Below, in pieces: positions 25,751 through 37,029 of a stretch of DNA of 64,000 bases (positions within the stretch are counted from its first letter, which is position 1; every line of letters begins with the position of its first letter). The stretch is from Cannabis sativa. Lineage: Eukaryota; Streptophyta; Magnoliopsida; Rosales; Cannabaceae. The notes below the pieces were generated by a model. It ran no database searches, had not been told where the DNA came from, and saw only the letters and a program-made list of their open reading frames with translations. The stretch covers positions 72,122,211 to 72,186,210 of the forward strand of contig NC_083604.1 in NCBI RefSeq assembly GCF_029168945.1, written 5' to 3'. The translations under genes were made by a program, and so were the position numbers.

Positions 25751-26014
25751 GCTAGAACCGCCTGCGAAACCAAGAGTTGGCATATCAGGTCGTATTCAGG
25801 GCGAGCTTACTAATGCCGCTTAATTTGGAAATTAGAAATGAAACATGCGCCTATTCTACTATCAGGCTACTAACATGCTTCCTAACAGGCTTTTCTTTTT
25901 CATAGCCGAATAAAATAAACTACTAAAGCAATAAAGGCTTGCGGAAGCAGTGAGCAGAGCTAGCTGGCGATGATGATTGTACATGTCGTGACGATCTTCG
26001 GAAGACAACCTGGC

Positions 26015-26027
26015 GGCTCTGATACCA
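26015..26027 (-). other. Primer-binding site, initiator tRNA-Met type
   Basis: TGGTATCAGAGCC on the minus strand, three bases after the LTR end (…GTTACA at 26031). This matches the 3' end of plant initiator tRNA-Met, the usual primer for minus-strand DNA synthesis in this group, and fixes the orientation of the element. Confidence 0.93.
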
Positions 26028-26030
26028 AAT

Positions 26031-28254
26031 TGTAACACCCTAACTAATTTAGGCGTATTACGTGAATTTTTAAACGTACTGTGCAGCTCGTTGCTAATCA
26101 ACGAGGTTTATGGAAAAACGTGATTAATTAAAATTTTGCTTTTTCATTAACTTATAAACCATTTTGCAAAAAGTCACGGGATCCCGATTTATAAAATATT
26201 TACAAACGTTTTCAACCGTTCAACTTTTACATCAAAATACAGTCGTCTAACGACAATTACAAAATCTCAGCCGTGCTGTCCCGAGGATCGTACGCTCCAG
26301 GCCTAACCGCCCCGACATGTACAACCCCATAAGCTCGCTCACGGTCCATCAGCAACTGCCTTGCCTTTACCTACACATGAACGTAAACTGTGAGTCGACA
26401 GACTCAGTAAGAAAAGCATACTAAAATCATACATAAAGCCGATTGCCGTGTCCAACACGATGCGAGTCCCGCTACGCCATGTCCAACATGGTGCGAGCAC
26501 TTCCGCCATGTCCAACATGGTGCCGAGTTTTGAACGTTCGGGGGACGGCACTATTGACAAGTATCCTCACGATCGGTCGAGCCGGTCATACTCCGGCTTG
26601 GTCATACTCCGGCCTGTACCGACGGGATAGGTCAATAGCAACTGAACCACCAACCGGTGTCGGCTGATCGGTCGACCCGGTCATACTCCGGCTGCTGGTC
26701 ATACTCCAGCCTGTACCGACGTGACAGGGTTGGGTGGTTCGAAGACTAAATACATATCTAATGTAAACTAACAGGCTTCCTACATGCACGCTAAACATGT
26801 AATCTACATATGCATCGGTTATACTAATCTTACGGATTAGATTTCAGGTGTGCCGGTCAACCTGACTGGAACTGAAGCTGAACGGCGGATTACTGGCTCC
26901 TAAACCATAAAAACCACAACGCTATAAGTGACACGCTAAATCACTTCCCGGGGACTAAAACTCGAAACTAAAAGTTTCCCTATCGATAAAAAGCATGGCA
27001 ATACCCCTAAAAACCCAAAAACGAGGAAAACTAGGGTTCTGAAAAATCCCCCATCCGGAAGTCCGGTTGCCCAACCGGAATTCCGGTTCTGGGAAAATCT
27101 GAACCCCCATCCGGAATTCCGGATGCTCAACCGGAATTCCGGTTCCTCGCAGGCAGCAAGCAAAAATTCACATATCTTGACCAATTCGAACCCAATTGAT
27201 CCCAAACTTTCCAGACCTCCTCTATAGGTCCCAAATAACAATTCTAGAGCATCAAACCTACCGAAATCCCACATGCTAAATTCACCATTGGAGCTCAAGC
27301 TTTGAGTTCCAAACTCAAGCTTGAGCAAACCACCAAAACCAGCATGCAAACCAACATAATTCAACATAACTAAGCATAATCTAACCTCTGCAAACTAACA
27401 AGAACAACAGCAACAACACAGAAACTAAACATGGCATTTTCTCACAAAAATCATCAATTTTCACATATAATTTAAAAGCTTGAACAATCTAGCTACTCAT
27501 GCATCACACAACTCATTTAACATCAAAAATCATGCTTTGAACAACATAAATCAACAACAAAACACCGCAGAAACAACTCTCAAAAATCACATGCATTATC
27601 ATCCATTTTCATCATTTTTCTTCAAGAATTTAAGGAGAAAGGGACTAGGAAACACATACCACAACAAGGGATCACAATTAGGATGAATTAGCTTTGAGAA
27701 TTGAAGGAAAAACCCAGCTTTGCACCCCAAAGTTCCCAGCCGAAAGTGAAGAGGAAAGAGAGAGAGTTTTCTTTGAAAATTTTTCTATTTTTTCTAAGTG
27801 TTGAGAAATGAGGGAAATTAAAAGAAACTTGTCATATAACTAAACTTATTTCAGCCAACTCAACATAACCAAATAATATTTAATTTCCATTTACAAAAAT
27901 CACATAAGACAAAATATTAATGGGGCAAAAAGACCATTTTGCCCCTCCACCATAAAATCACATAATTCATACTAAAGGGGTATTTTCTTGGGACATTCTA
28001 AATTCCCGGCCATTCCCGACATTCCCAATGTCTAAAACCCGTCCCCAAAATACTAACATACTAAGTTGTGATCTCTACTGAGCCAAACGCCGCGTTCCAA
28101 AATACCGGACACCGGAAATGCGAAATATAAAAACTGCTAATAACATACTCATGCATATCTGAATTCCATAAATAAATTATTTAAATAGCTATAAATAATT
28201 TCCTGATTAACATAAATAACTGCTAATTTCCAAATTAACTAAGCGGGCTTTACA
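26031..28254 (-). mobile_element. 5' LTR of the inner gypsy element
   Basis: 2224 bp from TGTAACACCC (26031) to GGGCTTTACA (28254) on the plus strand. Compared with the 3' LTR it has about 20-25 differences, most of them packed into 26430-26700 and falling on CAG or CTG trinucleotides. Confidence 0.93.
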
Positions 28255-28779
28255 ATTCTGGATGGTACCAACTGGAATTCCGTTTGGTCAATTTTTAGGA
28301 AAAGTCAAATTTTATATTTTGGCCATAACCTTTTACTCAGGTGTCTGTTTTAGACAATCTATCTACCAATTCAAAGCTTGCAACGAGCTTTTCAATATGG
28401 TCTATGTTTTAGAGATAGAATTGTATTTTATTTTAGGGTGTTTTTACCACAAAGTTTGGTAGAAAACCCTAGATTATTTTATGCGAGTATTAGGCAGTGA
28501 TTTAGAATATACACTTATCAATGTACCGTTGTTGTGACATAGGGCTCAGGATTGTTGATCATTCTCCATACAGGTCAGCCAACATACCTGAACAGAGACT
28601 TAAGGTAAGAAAAGTATGATGTACCACATGGCATGACAGATTTCTTGATTGCTGATTGTCTGATTATGCAATGGCAATGTGGTTGTGATATACGAGCTCG
28701 TCTGATTAGATGATGTGATACATTGGTACCAAGTTGTGGCACGGGCTCACTTGATTAGGTGATATAATCTACTCAGACA

Positions 28780-29083
28780 GCCAGAGCAGTATCTACCTAT
28801 GCAAAAATCATGTTTTCCAGGACAGGACCAAACACATAGAAATAAAATATCACTTTATTAGGGACAAGGTTACTCAAGGACAGATTGAAATAGATAAAGT
28901 GCCTACTGAAGTGAATCCGACAGATATGGGTACAAAGATGGTTTCCCTAAATAAATTTAAGCTTTGCTTAAGCTTATTAGGGATATAAACAGGTTGGTAA
29001 AAACTCTAGTGGATTTGAGCTAAGACCCTCATAATCAACTAAGACAAACATCAAACAATACATATGAGGATTCAGGTGGAAAT
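28780..29083 (+). pseudogene. C-terminal RNase H remnant of a copia element
   Basis: A short frame around 28831-28980 reads TKHIEIKYHFIRDKV and later KVPTEVNPTDMGTKM, the conserved C-terminus of Ty1/copia RNase H. It is followed by a stop and by a purine-containing tract before TGTTAAAA (29084). The upstream part of the element is gone: the sequence begins directly after the outer LTR at 28779. A one-base deletion precedes the conserved block. It belongs to a different copia family from the elements at 2.3 and 40.7 kb. Confidence 0.8.
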
Positions 29084-29425
29084 TGTTAAAATAAATTTCC
29101 ACATGCACTGTCTAGATCAGCAAGATCCAGTTACAAGAATTAAAACCTACAAGTGGCCTTCGGCCTCTAACAACCTATTCTGATAGAACATAAATTTAGT
29201 TGCAAAGTTTGTTAAAACTGTTACAACTAACTTCCAGCTCTCTCATCTATCCTAAGGCTATATATACATGCAAACTCAATTGAAAAAGGAAGAACAGAAC
29301 AAAAAAATTGGAGAGGAGGAGACTCACAGAGCTAAGCTTTAGAGCCCTAGGATTAGGGCTCGGAGATCCAATCCAAAAGGAGATTCATACACAGAAAGGG
29401 AGAAGAAGAAAGAGTTAGTACATAT

Positions 29426-29491
<66 letters not shown>

Positions 29492-29900
29492 AACACTGTA
29501 AACATTTGAAAAATACCAAAGGATTACCAATCTTACCTGTGATTTGGAATCCAATCTTGTAACTCATTGATCTTGAAGATCTTATAGTGGAATCGAGCCA
29601 ATTCTGAGGCGAGCTCGAAAGAGGAAGTACCCATCAAAATTTTTGGGGAACCTTTATAAAATCTGGTGCAATCTCTCCTATTTCTTGCTTTTACTGATTG
29701 CTTATATCTATGTGTATAGACCTAGGGTTCTATTTGGTATTCTGGGTTGATAGTAGTCTTCGAGTTTCTTGGTAGAAACTCAAAGCTCTGCTAGGGTTTC
29801 GATTGGTTTGTGTGTGTTTGTGTAAATGACCTAGGTCTAGAAGGTCTTGAGGGTTATTGGGTTTGATCACAATGACATTGCATTTTAGGAGAGTCATCTG
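29084..29900 (+). mobile_element. 3' LTR-like region of the truncated copia element
   Basis: Starts TGTTAAAATAAATTTCCACA at 29084 after GGTGGAAAT. A TATA-like GCTATATATACATG occurs near 29260-29275, then a leader with a (GA)n run (29429-29487) and a T-rich segment. The right end could not be fixed; 29900 is an estimate. Confidence 0.5.
29429..29487. repeat. (GA)n microsatellite
   Basis: About 59 bp of uninterrupted AG dinucleotides within the copia LTR-like region. Leu-Ser reading frames across it are artefacts. Confidence 0.95.
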
Positions 29901-30944
29901 TCGTATGACTCATTGAACAGGGAGGCAACTTTGTTTTTTGACTTAGGGTGAAAAGTCAGTCTTGTAATTTTTAAAATAGTATAAATAAGACTCTAAGCTC
30001 AATTTTTGATAATTTTTTTAATTTAATCAACTTCAAAACAATTCTTGACACGAATAGATACAGAAAACGTATGTTTTGTCATAATACATTTACATTGAGT
30101 TATTATTAAATTTTATTTTTAAAAAAAAAATAATTTAAAATACTATTTTAAAAATATAAAATTTAATTTATTTTTGAATAAAATAAAAAATTTAATTAAT
30201 AACTTTTGGGAAAACAAGTTTTAAAATAGTATCTACTTTTTTCAAATCAAGCAAAAAAGAGTCGTATGCCAAAGATGAGTACCATCTGCTTCCTTTATTC
30301 CGACTATAATATATAATATATATGTGTTTAAAATACACATAAATAATTTTGTTAAAACAAATATATATATGGAACATTTCTTAATGGATATTAACCATAT
30401 TTACTAAGCAAATTTAACTATAAATATTAATTTTAAAAATATCAAACCATCGAATTTTGATCTAATAACGAATAATGAAATCACAAATTTAAATTTCTAT
30501 GCTTAATTTAACTACTTAATTAAAAAAATATCAAAAATTATTTCTTTTTATACTATATCAAAAATATGTTCATACAAAAATATTTAATTAGTTGTAGATG
30601 TAAGGGAGAAGAGAAGAGACCCATCTTCTAGTGTGTAAACAGAAGAAACATGGGATGGGAATGGACACTGCAATGGCAAATGGATTAATGGACTTTGGAG
30701 GGTGCAGTCGTGGCTGATTGCAGGGACAGCTTATGATGGAGCTGCGTTACAACATTTGCATGTGCAATTAATTAATACGTTTAATTATTTTGAATATATA
30801 ATATTATGAAATAAAAGAATTAATGATATTAATTGTGTGAGGATCTGCTTTCTCCATCAACAGTTAATTGATTCAATCATTGCTTTAGATTTTGCATTCG
30901 TTGATATTGTCTAAACTTATAATCAAATACTTTAATAAATATAT

Positions 30945-30975
<31 letters not shown>

Positions 30976-31051
30976 CTAGTGTAGGGCACGTGCGTTGCAC
31001 ATACTCCTACAATCTTAGTGGAAAATGGATGAAAAATTAATTAGAGACTAA
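29901..31051. other. Non-coding, AT-rich; possible decayed MITE and TA repeat
   Basis: Positions about 29945-30240 resemble a worn copy of the MITE family found at 31963 and 40081 (shared words such as AAAATAGTATAAATAAGACT and TTAAAATAGTATCTACT), but no target duplication could be found. A (TA)n run lies at about 30949-30975, directly followed by ACTAGTGTAGGGCACGTGCG. Nothing coding was recognised. Confidence 0.5.
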
Positions 31052-32658
31052 GAACATCTCTAATGGAAAACTATAAATATAGTGTATTGCCATTTTTTGA
31101 ATATTTTATTAAAACTTAATTTCAATAGTGATTTAAAATATGTGCAAAATTTGACCAAAACTAAAAATTGTACCAAATTTGGCACAAAAGATAGCATGAG
31201 CTAAATTTTAGTCTACAATTAATATCACATTTTTTAATTACCTCTTTGACATTAATTAATACTATTCATTAATAAAAAAATTATATTTATAAGATATTAA
31301 AATAATATAATATAATTAATTGTTTTGTATATTTTCAATGAACATTAATGATAGTATTAATTTTATAGCTAATTTGCACATTGGAGCACAAATACAAAAA
31401 TTGAGCTAAATATAATTTTATAATATATATATATATATTTTAGTCAAATTTAACCCAAAATATATACCATCTATTAAAAATGGTGTAAGCTAATACTTAA
31501 AACGAATCAATGTTTTCTATTTTTTTCTTATAAAAAAGGCAATCCAAAAACAACAAAGCTGACTAATAGAACATCCTGTTACAAGTTTTTTCACGAACAA
31601 ACATCTTATATAGTGAATATATATTACATTTACATTACACAATATTATCTATATGAATGAGCTTGACTATAATCATGCAAAGAGGTCAAAGAAGGTGACA
31701 TGTAACACAGTAAATGAAAAAATAGTGTGTTAATATTATCCTCCAAAGTAGTTGTATCTAATAGTACTGGAGACTGGAGATAACCACAAGTTAAAAACTT
31801 TGATCTTTGATCTTATGATATGAAAAGTCCATCTACGCATCTAAAAGATAGTAGGTTTTGGAGAACTAATTAGTGCTAAACAATGACACGATATATGTTT
31901 CTCTTATAACACAGTATAACTTAAATTCAATAAATCAATGCAACAAAGCTTAAATAAAATAAGGGTAAATACCATTTTGGATCCTGTGTTTTGCAAAAGT
32001 TACAGATTGGACCCTGTGTTTTGTTAAATGACAAAATGGACCCTATATTTTCTAAAATAGTAAAAATAGGACCCTGAGCTCAATTTTTGACAACTTTTTT
32101 TTAATACAACCAACTTGAAGACAATGCTTAATAAGAACAGATACAAAAAATGTAAACAGTTTTGTCATAGCACTTTTAGATCGGATTAAAATTAAACTTT
32201 ATTTTGACAAAAAATCAATTCAGGGTCCTATTTGTACTATTTTAGAAAATACAGGGTCCATTTTCTCATTTAACAAAACACAGGGTCCAATTAGTAACTT
32301 TTGTAAAACAGAGGGTCCAAAATAGTATTTACCCATAAAATAAAAGAAAATCAACACAAATAAGTTGTTCCTTATTTTTAGTAGAAACATATACAACATT
32401 TATAGTATACCTTTAATCAAATAATTATACTATGTCTAGGTTATCATATTAAAACATACACAAATAAACTCAACAAATTCAAAACACATCAAACCACTAA
32501 ATTAATTGGGAGAGTTTTCAATAACAAAAACAAAATATAATGTATTTTTAGCTAGGGCCAAATTTGGCACACATTACATCACCGTTAGAGTTAAGTTTTA
32601 GTAAAATATTCTAAAAATGATAATACACCATATTTATAGCTCTCTATTGGAGATGCTC
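31052..32658. mobile_element. Harbinger/Tourist-like element with long inverted ends
   Basis: The left end GAACATCTCTAATGG and right end (inverted GAGCATCTCCAATAG) are flanked by TAA on both sides (31049-31051, 32659-32661), the PIF/Harbinger target. The first and last 120 bp are imperfect inverted copies. The interior is AT-rich without a transposase, and a Mutator-like MITE is inserted at 31963-32334. An internal end-like sequence near 31490 leaves open that two related MITEs lie side by side. Same family as 32797-32919. Confidence 0.7.
31963..32334. mobile_element. Mutator-like MITE (GGGTAAATA family), copy 1
   Basis: Ends GGGTAAATACCATTTTGGA and inverted TCCAAAATAGTATTTACCC, with a perfect 9-bp target duplication ATAAAATAA (31954-31962, 32335-32343). 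Inside, blocks such as ACCCTGTGTTTTG and CAAAACACAGGGTCCA form inverted arms, so the transcript would fold into a hairpin. Non-coding. It is nested in the Harbinger-like element. Confidence 0.93.
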
Positions 32659-32796
32659 TAATATCTCAAATTTAACTAATTTGATGGAAGACCACTTTTA
32701 CCACTTTATATATACATATATATATATATATATTATATATATTAGAGAATGAGCTATAATAACTCAAATTTAGCTCATTTGATTAGAGTGCTCTAA

Positions 32797-32919
32797 GAGC
32801 ATCTCCAATGGAGAGTTATATATGTGGTGTATTTTCATTTTTTAGAATATTTTGCTAAAATTTAACTCCAATGGTGATGTAAAAACTCAGAAAATATACA
32901 CCCTCTATTGGAGATAGTC
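32797..32919. mobile_element. Tourist-like MITE, 123 bp
   Basis: Ends GAGCATCTCCAATGG and inverted CTATTGGAGATAGTC, flanked by TAA (32794-32796, 32920-32922). Its sequence matches the terminal 100 bp of the element at 31052-32658, so it is a deletion derivative of that family. Confidence 0.88.
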
Positions 32920-33407
32920 TAAGATAGAGATTGTAAACCTCCTTAATAAATCAAAAGTTCAAATAGACAAGTAAAATTCCTAAATGTCCTAATTTAATTG
33001 ATCTTCATCAGTAAACTATAGGTGTTGAGAGAAATGGCAACACGTAGCAAAAGTGTAGGTGATTGGTAGGTCTGTACATAAATTTTTGTAAACCGCCTAA
33101 TCCGAATAACCCGCCCAAACTAAACCGAGATAACCCGACGAAAAATATAAACTGAAAAACTCGACGAAAATATAACCCGTCCAACTAACCCAAACAACCC
33201 GATTAAGAGGGTTTTTTTTTATATATATATATATATTTATATGTTTTATTATATATATCATATAAATTTATATGACTATTTTAAAATATAAATTTCAAAT
33301 TAATATATTTTTTTATGGTGATTGATTTGAACATTAAATTTAATCTATATATATTTGTCTCATTATTAAAATTAACTAAAATATAATAATTGTATGTAAA
33401 CAAAAAA

Positions 33408-34212
33408 TATTAGTGGTCGGTTTGGACTGGTTAACCCGACCAAACCGACAAATTTTATTGGGTGGGTTACTATTTTTTTTTTCTTAATTGGACGGGTTGC
33501 ACTTAAATTTTTGTAACCCGATATTTATATTGAGTTGAATAAAATATAGCATAAACCGACCGACGGAAAATGAGTATGAAGTTGGCCAAGTTAAATTTTA
33601 AAAAAAAATGAAATACATAAAAACTATTTTGATAAATAAAAGAAAATACTATTGTAAAAAAAAATATTAGTGGTCGGTTTGGACTGATTAACCCGACCAA
33701 ACTGACAAATTTTATTGGGTGGGTTACTATTTTTTTTTCTTAATTGGACGGGTTGGACTTAGATTTTTGTAACACGATATTTATAGTGAGTTGAATAAAA
33801 TATAGCATAAACCGACCGACGGAACATGAGTATGAAGCTGGCCAAGATAAATTTTTAAAAAAAATGAAATACATAAAAACTATTTTGATAAATAAAAGAA
33901 AATACTATTGTAAAAAAAAAAAATATTAGTGGTCGGTTTGGACTGATTAACCCGACTAAACTGACTAATTTTATTGGGTGGGTTACTATTTTTTTTCTTA
34001 ATTGGACGGGTTGGACTTAGATTTTTGTAACCCGATATTTATATTAAGTTGAATAAAATATAGCATAAACTGACCGACGGAAAATGAGTATGAAGTTGGC
34101 CAAGATAAATTTTAAAAAAAAAATGAAATACATAAAAACTATTTTGATAAATAAAAAAAAAATGAAATACATAAAAACTATTTTGATAAATAAAAGAAAA
34201 TACTATTGATAA
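33408..34212. repeat. Tandem repeat, period about 257 bp, three units
   Basis: Units begin TATTAGTGGTCGGTTTGGAC at 33408, 33665 and 33924 and run through AACCCGAC…GACAAATTTTATTGGG and ATGAAATACATAAAAACT. The third unit has an internal duplication of its last 40 bp (34126-34190). The unit's AACCCG and CGGGTT words also occur at 33100-33200, so the array may have grown from the end of a transposable element. Confidence 0.9.
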
Positions 34213-34314
34213 AATAAATGTACTATAATGCCCTCTTAAAAAATTAAAATAGATGGGTAATATTGTATAATAAGCAGGAGGTGAAGAAGCCTCTTATTAT
34301 ATATAAATATAATA

Positions 34315-34316
<2 letters not shown>

Positions 34317-34354
<38 letters not shown>
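34317..34354. repeat. (AT)n microsatellite
   Basis: About 38 bp of uninterrupted AT dinucleotides. Confidence 0.95.
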
Positions 34355-34357
<3 letters not shown>

Positions 34358-37020
34358 TGCATATTGTAGTGTACGTTGAGAAAAGAACAAATATCAATCA
34401 CAGCAACATAATACAATCTGATAAAACAAAACTCAAAAATTAATGCATGAAAAATAAAAACAAGGTTAAAACAAATATTTACTACTTGGTTCATTAGCAA
34501 AGTTGTAAGTCCATTGTTACCTACTCCATGAACACATAAATAAACAGATTGAATCCTTTATTGATGGTGGCAAATGATGATTACAACAATAAGAAGAGAG
34601 ACTTGCTCTCTGCTAGTTTGAGGTGCTCAGGTGTGGGAGCAACAGACTATGATATGGCTATGGGGTGGGTTGTGACAGGGATAAGGGAGCAGGTTGTTGT
34701 GCTTGAGGGAAAGAAATTTAAATTTTGTACTTATAATACAGAAGAATAAAGTTATACTGAAATAGATATTTTGTAGCTATTCTATAATTATAAACCAAAA
34801 AACGAGTAAAATATAATAATGTAGAAAAATAAAAACACACAAGGTTTTTACACGTAATATCAAAAATTCTTGTAGACTGTGTTCACGGTATCACACCCAA
34901 AAATAAGATTCATTAGTTATATCTCAAAAAAATAAAGTTTTTGACTTATGCATAAATAGACTCACTCTTACTATATGTCATAAGTTTGATGTATTCCATC
35001 TTGACAAATGAACCTTATTTCCTAACCTGAGTGGATGACTCTACTCTTAGTAAGTCGTACAGAAAGAATTGATTCTCAAGCTCACAGGCAGAAGTTGTGA
35101 TATCTGAGTAGAGTAAGAATATATATCCAACCAGTTTCTATCAAGCAGGTAGCTCACATGCATTAACGAGGGCATGTGAATTAGTAATTTCAGAGATATA
35201 TCTTGTATATCTCCAAGCTTGCAAGTCACGGCATAATCCCTACATTCATGGGATGGATTCGCATCTTCAGAGAAGAAAAACAATTACTCTAAGTTTCCTA
35301 CTTTCTTTATCGTAATTATGGGAATTAAACTAGTTTTTTATTTTATTTCTTATTGATTTAGGAAAACTAATTTCATGTAATTAACTCCTGTAAATAATAT
35401 ACTCATCTCACTATTTAGGGACACTAATTTTATAGAGAGAGAATACTCAAGAAAGAAATCTCGATCTAAGAGTAAATTACTCAGAAATCACTGTAAGAGC
35501 TTTCGAGAGGAATCAAGACATCTTTGTTCATCTTCTCACAAGTTAATACAATAAAAATAGAAGTAGGCTAGTACTAACTATAAGGAATCGAACTTCTATA
35601 AATCTAATATTTTTTTTAATTTGATATTTTTTATATTCTATTATTTAATTATTCTTAATCGCTTTAATTTGATTTATTGTTTATTTTTTTTTTTTAAATA
35701 CATTTTAGTAGTTTTTATTTTGATACTATTTGCTCACTTATTTTACTTATAGTATGATGTAATATTTAGTTCTTATAAAATACATACGATACAAGGTATC
35801 AAGATACTAATTCCTTCATCATTATTCTTCTTGTCTCATTTCTCCACTTCTCCACTCATTTGATGAAATATGCAACTAAATACTATTTAGTATCATAAAT
35901 AATTGAGGTATTTGTTTGTACATCTTCTAAAACATATTAACATTGTTAATATTTTATTACTTATTGATTTGTTATTAATCTTAGTATATATCGTAAACAA
36001 CCTAATACTATTTAGTATTTAAAATAGTATATTATTTATAATTTGGTATCCAGAACAATTTATTAACACTAAACAATTAAAAAAAATATATTCTTATTGG
36101 TATTATATATGCAATTGATACTAATTAGTATCTATAATAACTTGTTGTTAGTTGGTATTCAAATAATTTATATTATCTATATAATTGACTACTAGCCTAA
36201 TATTTTTAATTTTTTCTTTTAAAGAACTACTAGTTGGTATCCAAATCACTAACCCACCATTAACATGAGCTAATTATGTCCTACATTGTTTACTATACAT
36301 ATATATTTAACAATATATTACACTTTTAAAGTGTTAACTATTTTAGAAATATATCAATTAATGTTATTGATAAATTTGGGAAATAAATTATCTTGATTAT
36401 AAAATTTGTTATATTTAATAATATTATAATTAAATTGAGTATATTATTTTTTACATAGCAAATTTGTAGTTATTTCTTTGTAGTGGTATATAATTGTAGA
36501 GTATAACATCTATAATGTACACCAAGGTCGGGCCTGAAAGTTATTGGCCCTGAAGAAAAAGAATTATATTTATGACCCTTTTAAATAAGAAAATTATTGT
36601 GTTTTAAATGGTATAATTTGAAAAAGAGATTTTTTTTTTTCCTAATTACGTAAAAATGATAGAAAAATTACATTGAAAAATAGATTTTTTTTAACTTTTA
36701 CGGAGTTGAATTTTTTTTTTTTTACAAAAATTTGGACGGTTAGTTTTCATATTTTTTCACAACAATATTATTTTTTGGTTGTTGTTACATTTATACTATG
36801 TTATTTTTCGGTTAATTTTTCTGTAATGAAAAATAAATCCATAAAAATGTTATTTAGACCTTATGGTTATTATATTAATAAGTTATTTGGTACGAAGTAC
36901 AGATCAACCATATCAGTTACATTACTGGCAAAAGCCCACTTAGCCACATTATGGGTTGTGAAATTATACAATCTAGAAATATATAAGCAAAAAATTACAA
37001 CTAATCAAAAGATTTGAGAG
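34355..37020. other. Non-coding, AT-rich intergenic DNA
   Basis: No gene was supported. A 66-codon frame at 34549-34749 (plus) begins MNPLLMVANDDYNNKK but resembles no known family and has no clear context. A GGGCCTGAAAGTTATTGGCC word near 36536 looks like a worn transposon end. The 114-codon frame at 36673-37017 is low complexity. Confidence 0.5.
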
Positions 37021-37029
37021 ATGTTTACA

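Larger units (their letters stand above)
18211..28259 (-). mobile_element. Tekay-like gypsy retrotransposon with rearranged 3' LTR
   Basis: A complete element on the minus strand, flanked by the perfect 5-bp duplication ATTCT (18211-18215, 28255-28259). In element order: 5' LTR 28254-26031, primer-binding site matching initiator tRNA-Met at 26027-26015, gag-pol about 25750-21100, polypurine tract about 21100-21085, and a 3' LTR split into a 97-bp start (21084-20988), 539 bp of foreign DNA, and a nearly full-length LTR (20448-18216). The end of integrase carries a chromodomain-like segment, which points to the chromovirus Tekay (Del) lineage. The LTRs are about 2.2 kb and highly similar, so the insertion is young, yet the coding region is full of frameshifts. 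Confidence 0.9.
12335..28779 (+). mobile_element. Old gypsy-type LTR split by later insertions (outer host of nest)
   Basis: Inferred from joining the pieces around the nested elements: 12335-12610, about 15621-16020, 17842-18210 and 28260-28779, together about 1.55 kb. The first piece starts TGTAATACCC, a common plant gypsy LTR start, and the last ends CAGACA. The inner gypsy insertion leaves a perfect 5-bp duplication, so the pieces at 18210 and 28260 were once contiguous; the other joins are less certain. No interior or second LTR is seen, so it is probably a solo or truncated LTR. No target duplication was found (GCATG left, GCCAG right). Confidence 0.55.

Noticed and set aside
9389..29900. 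The copia remnants at 9.4-12.3 kb and 28.8-29.9 kb as two halves of one element split by the nest
   Set aside because: They lie on opposite strands and both contain the RNase H end, so they are different elements.
34549..34749. A 66-codon frame as a possible small gene
   Set aside because: No family resemblance, no splice partner or promoter evidence; left as unassigned DNA.
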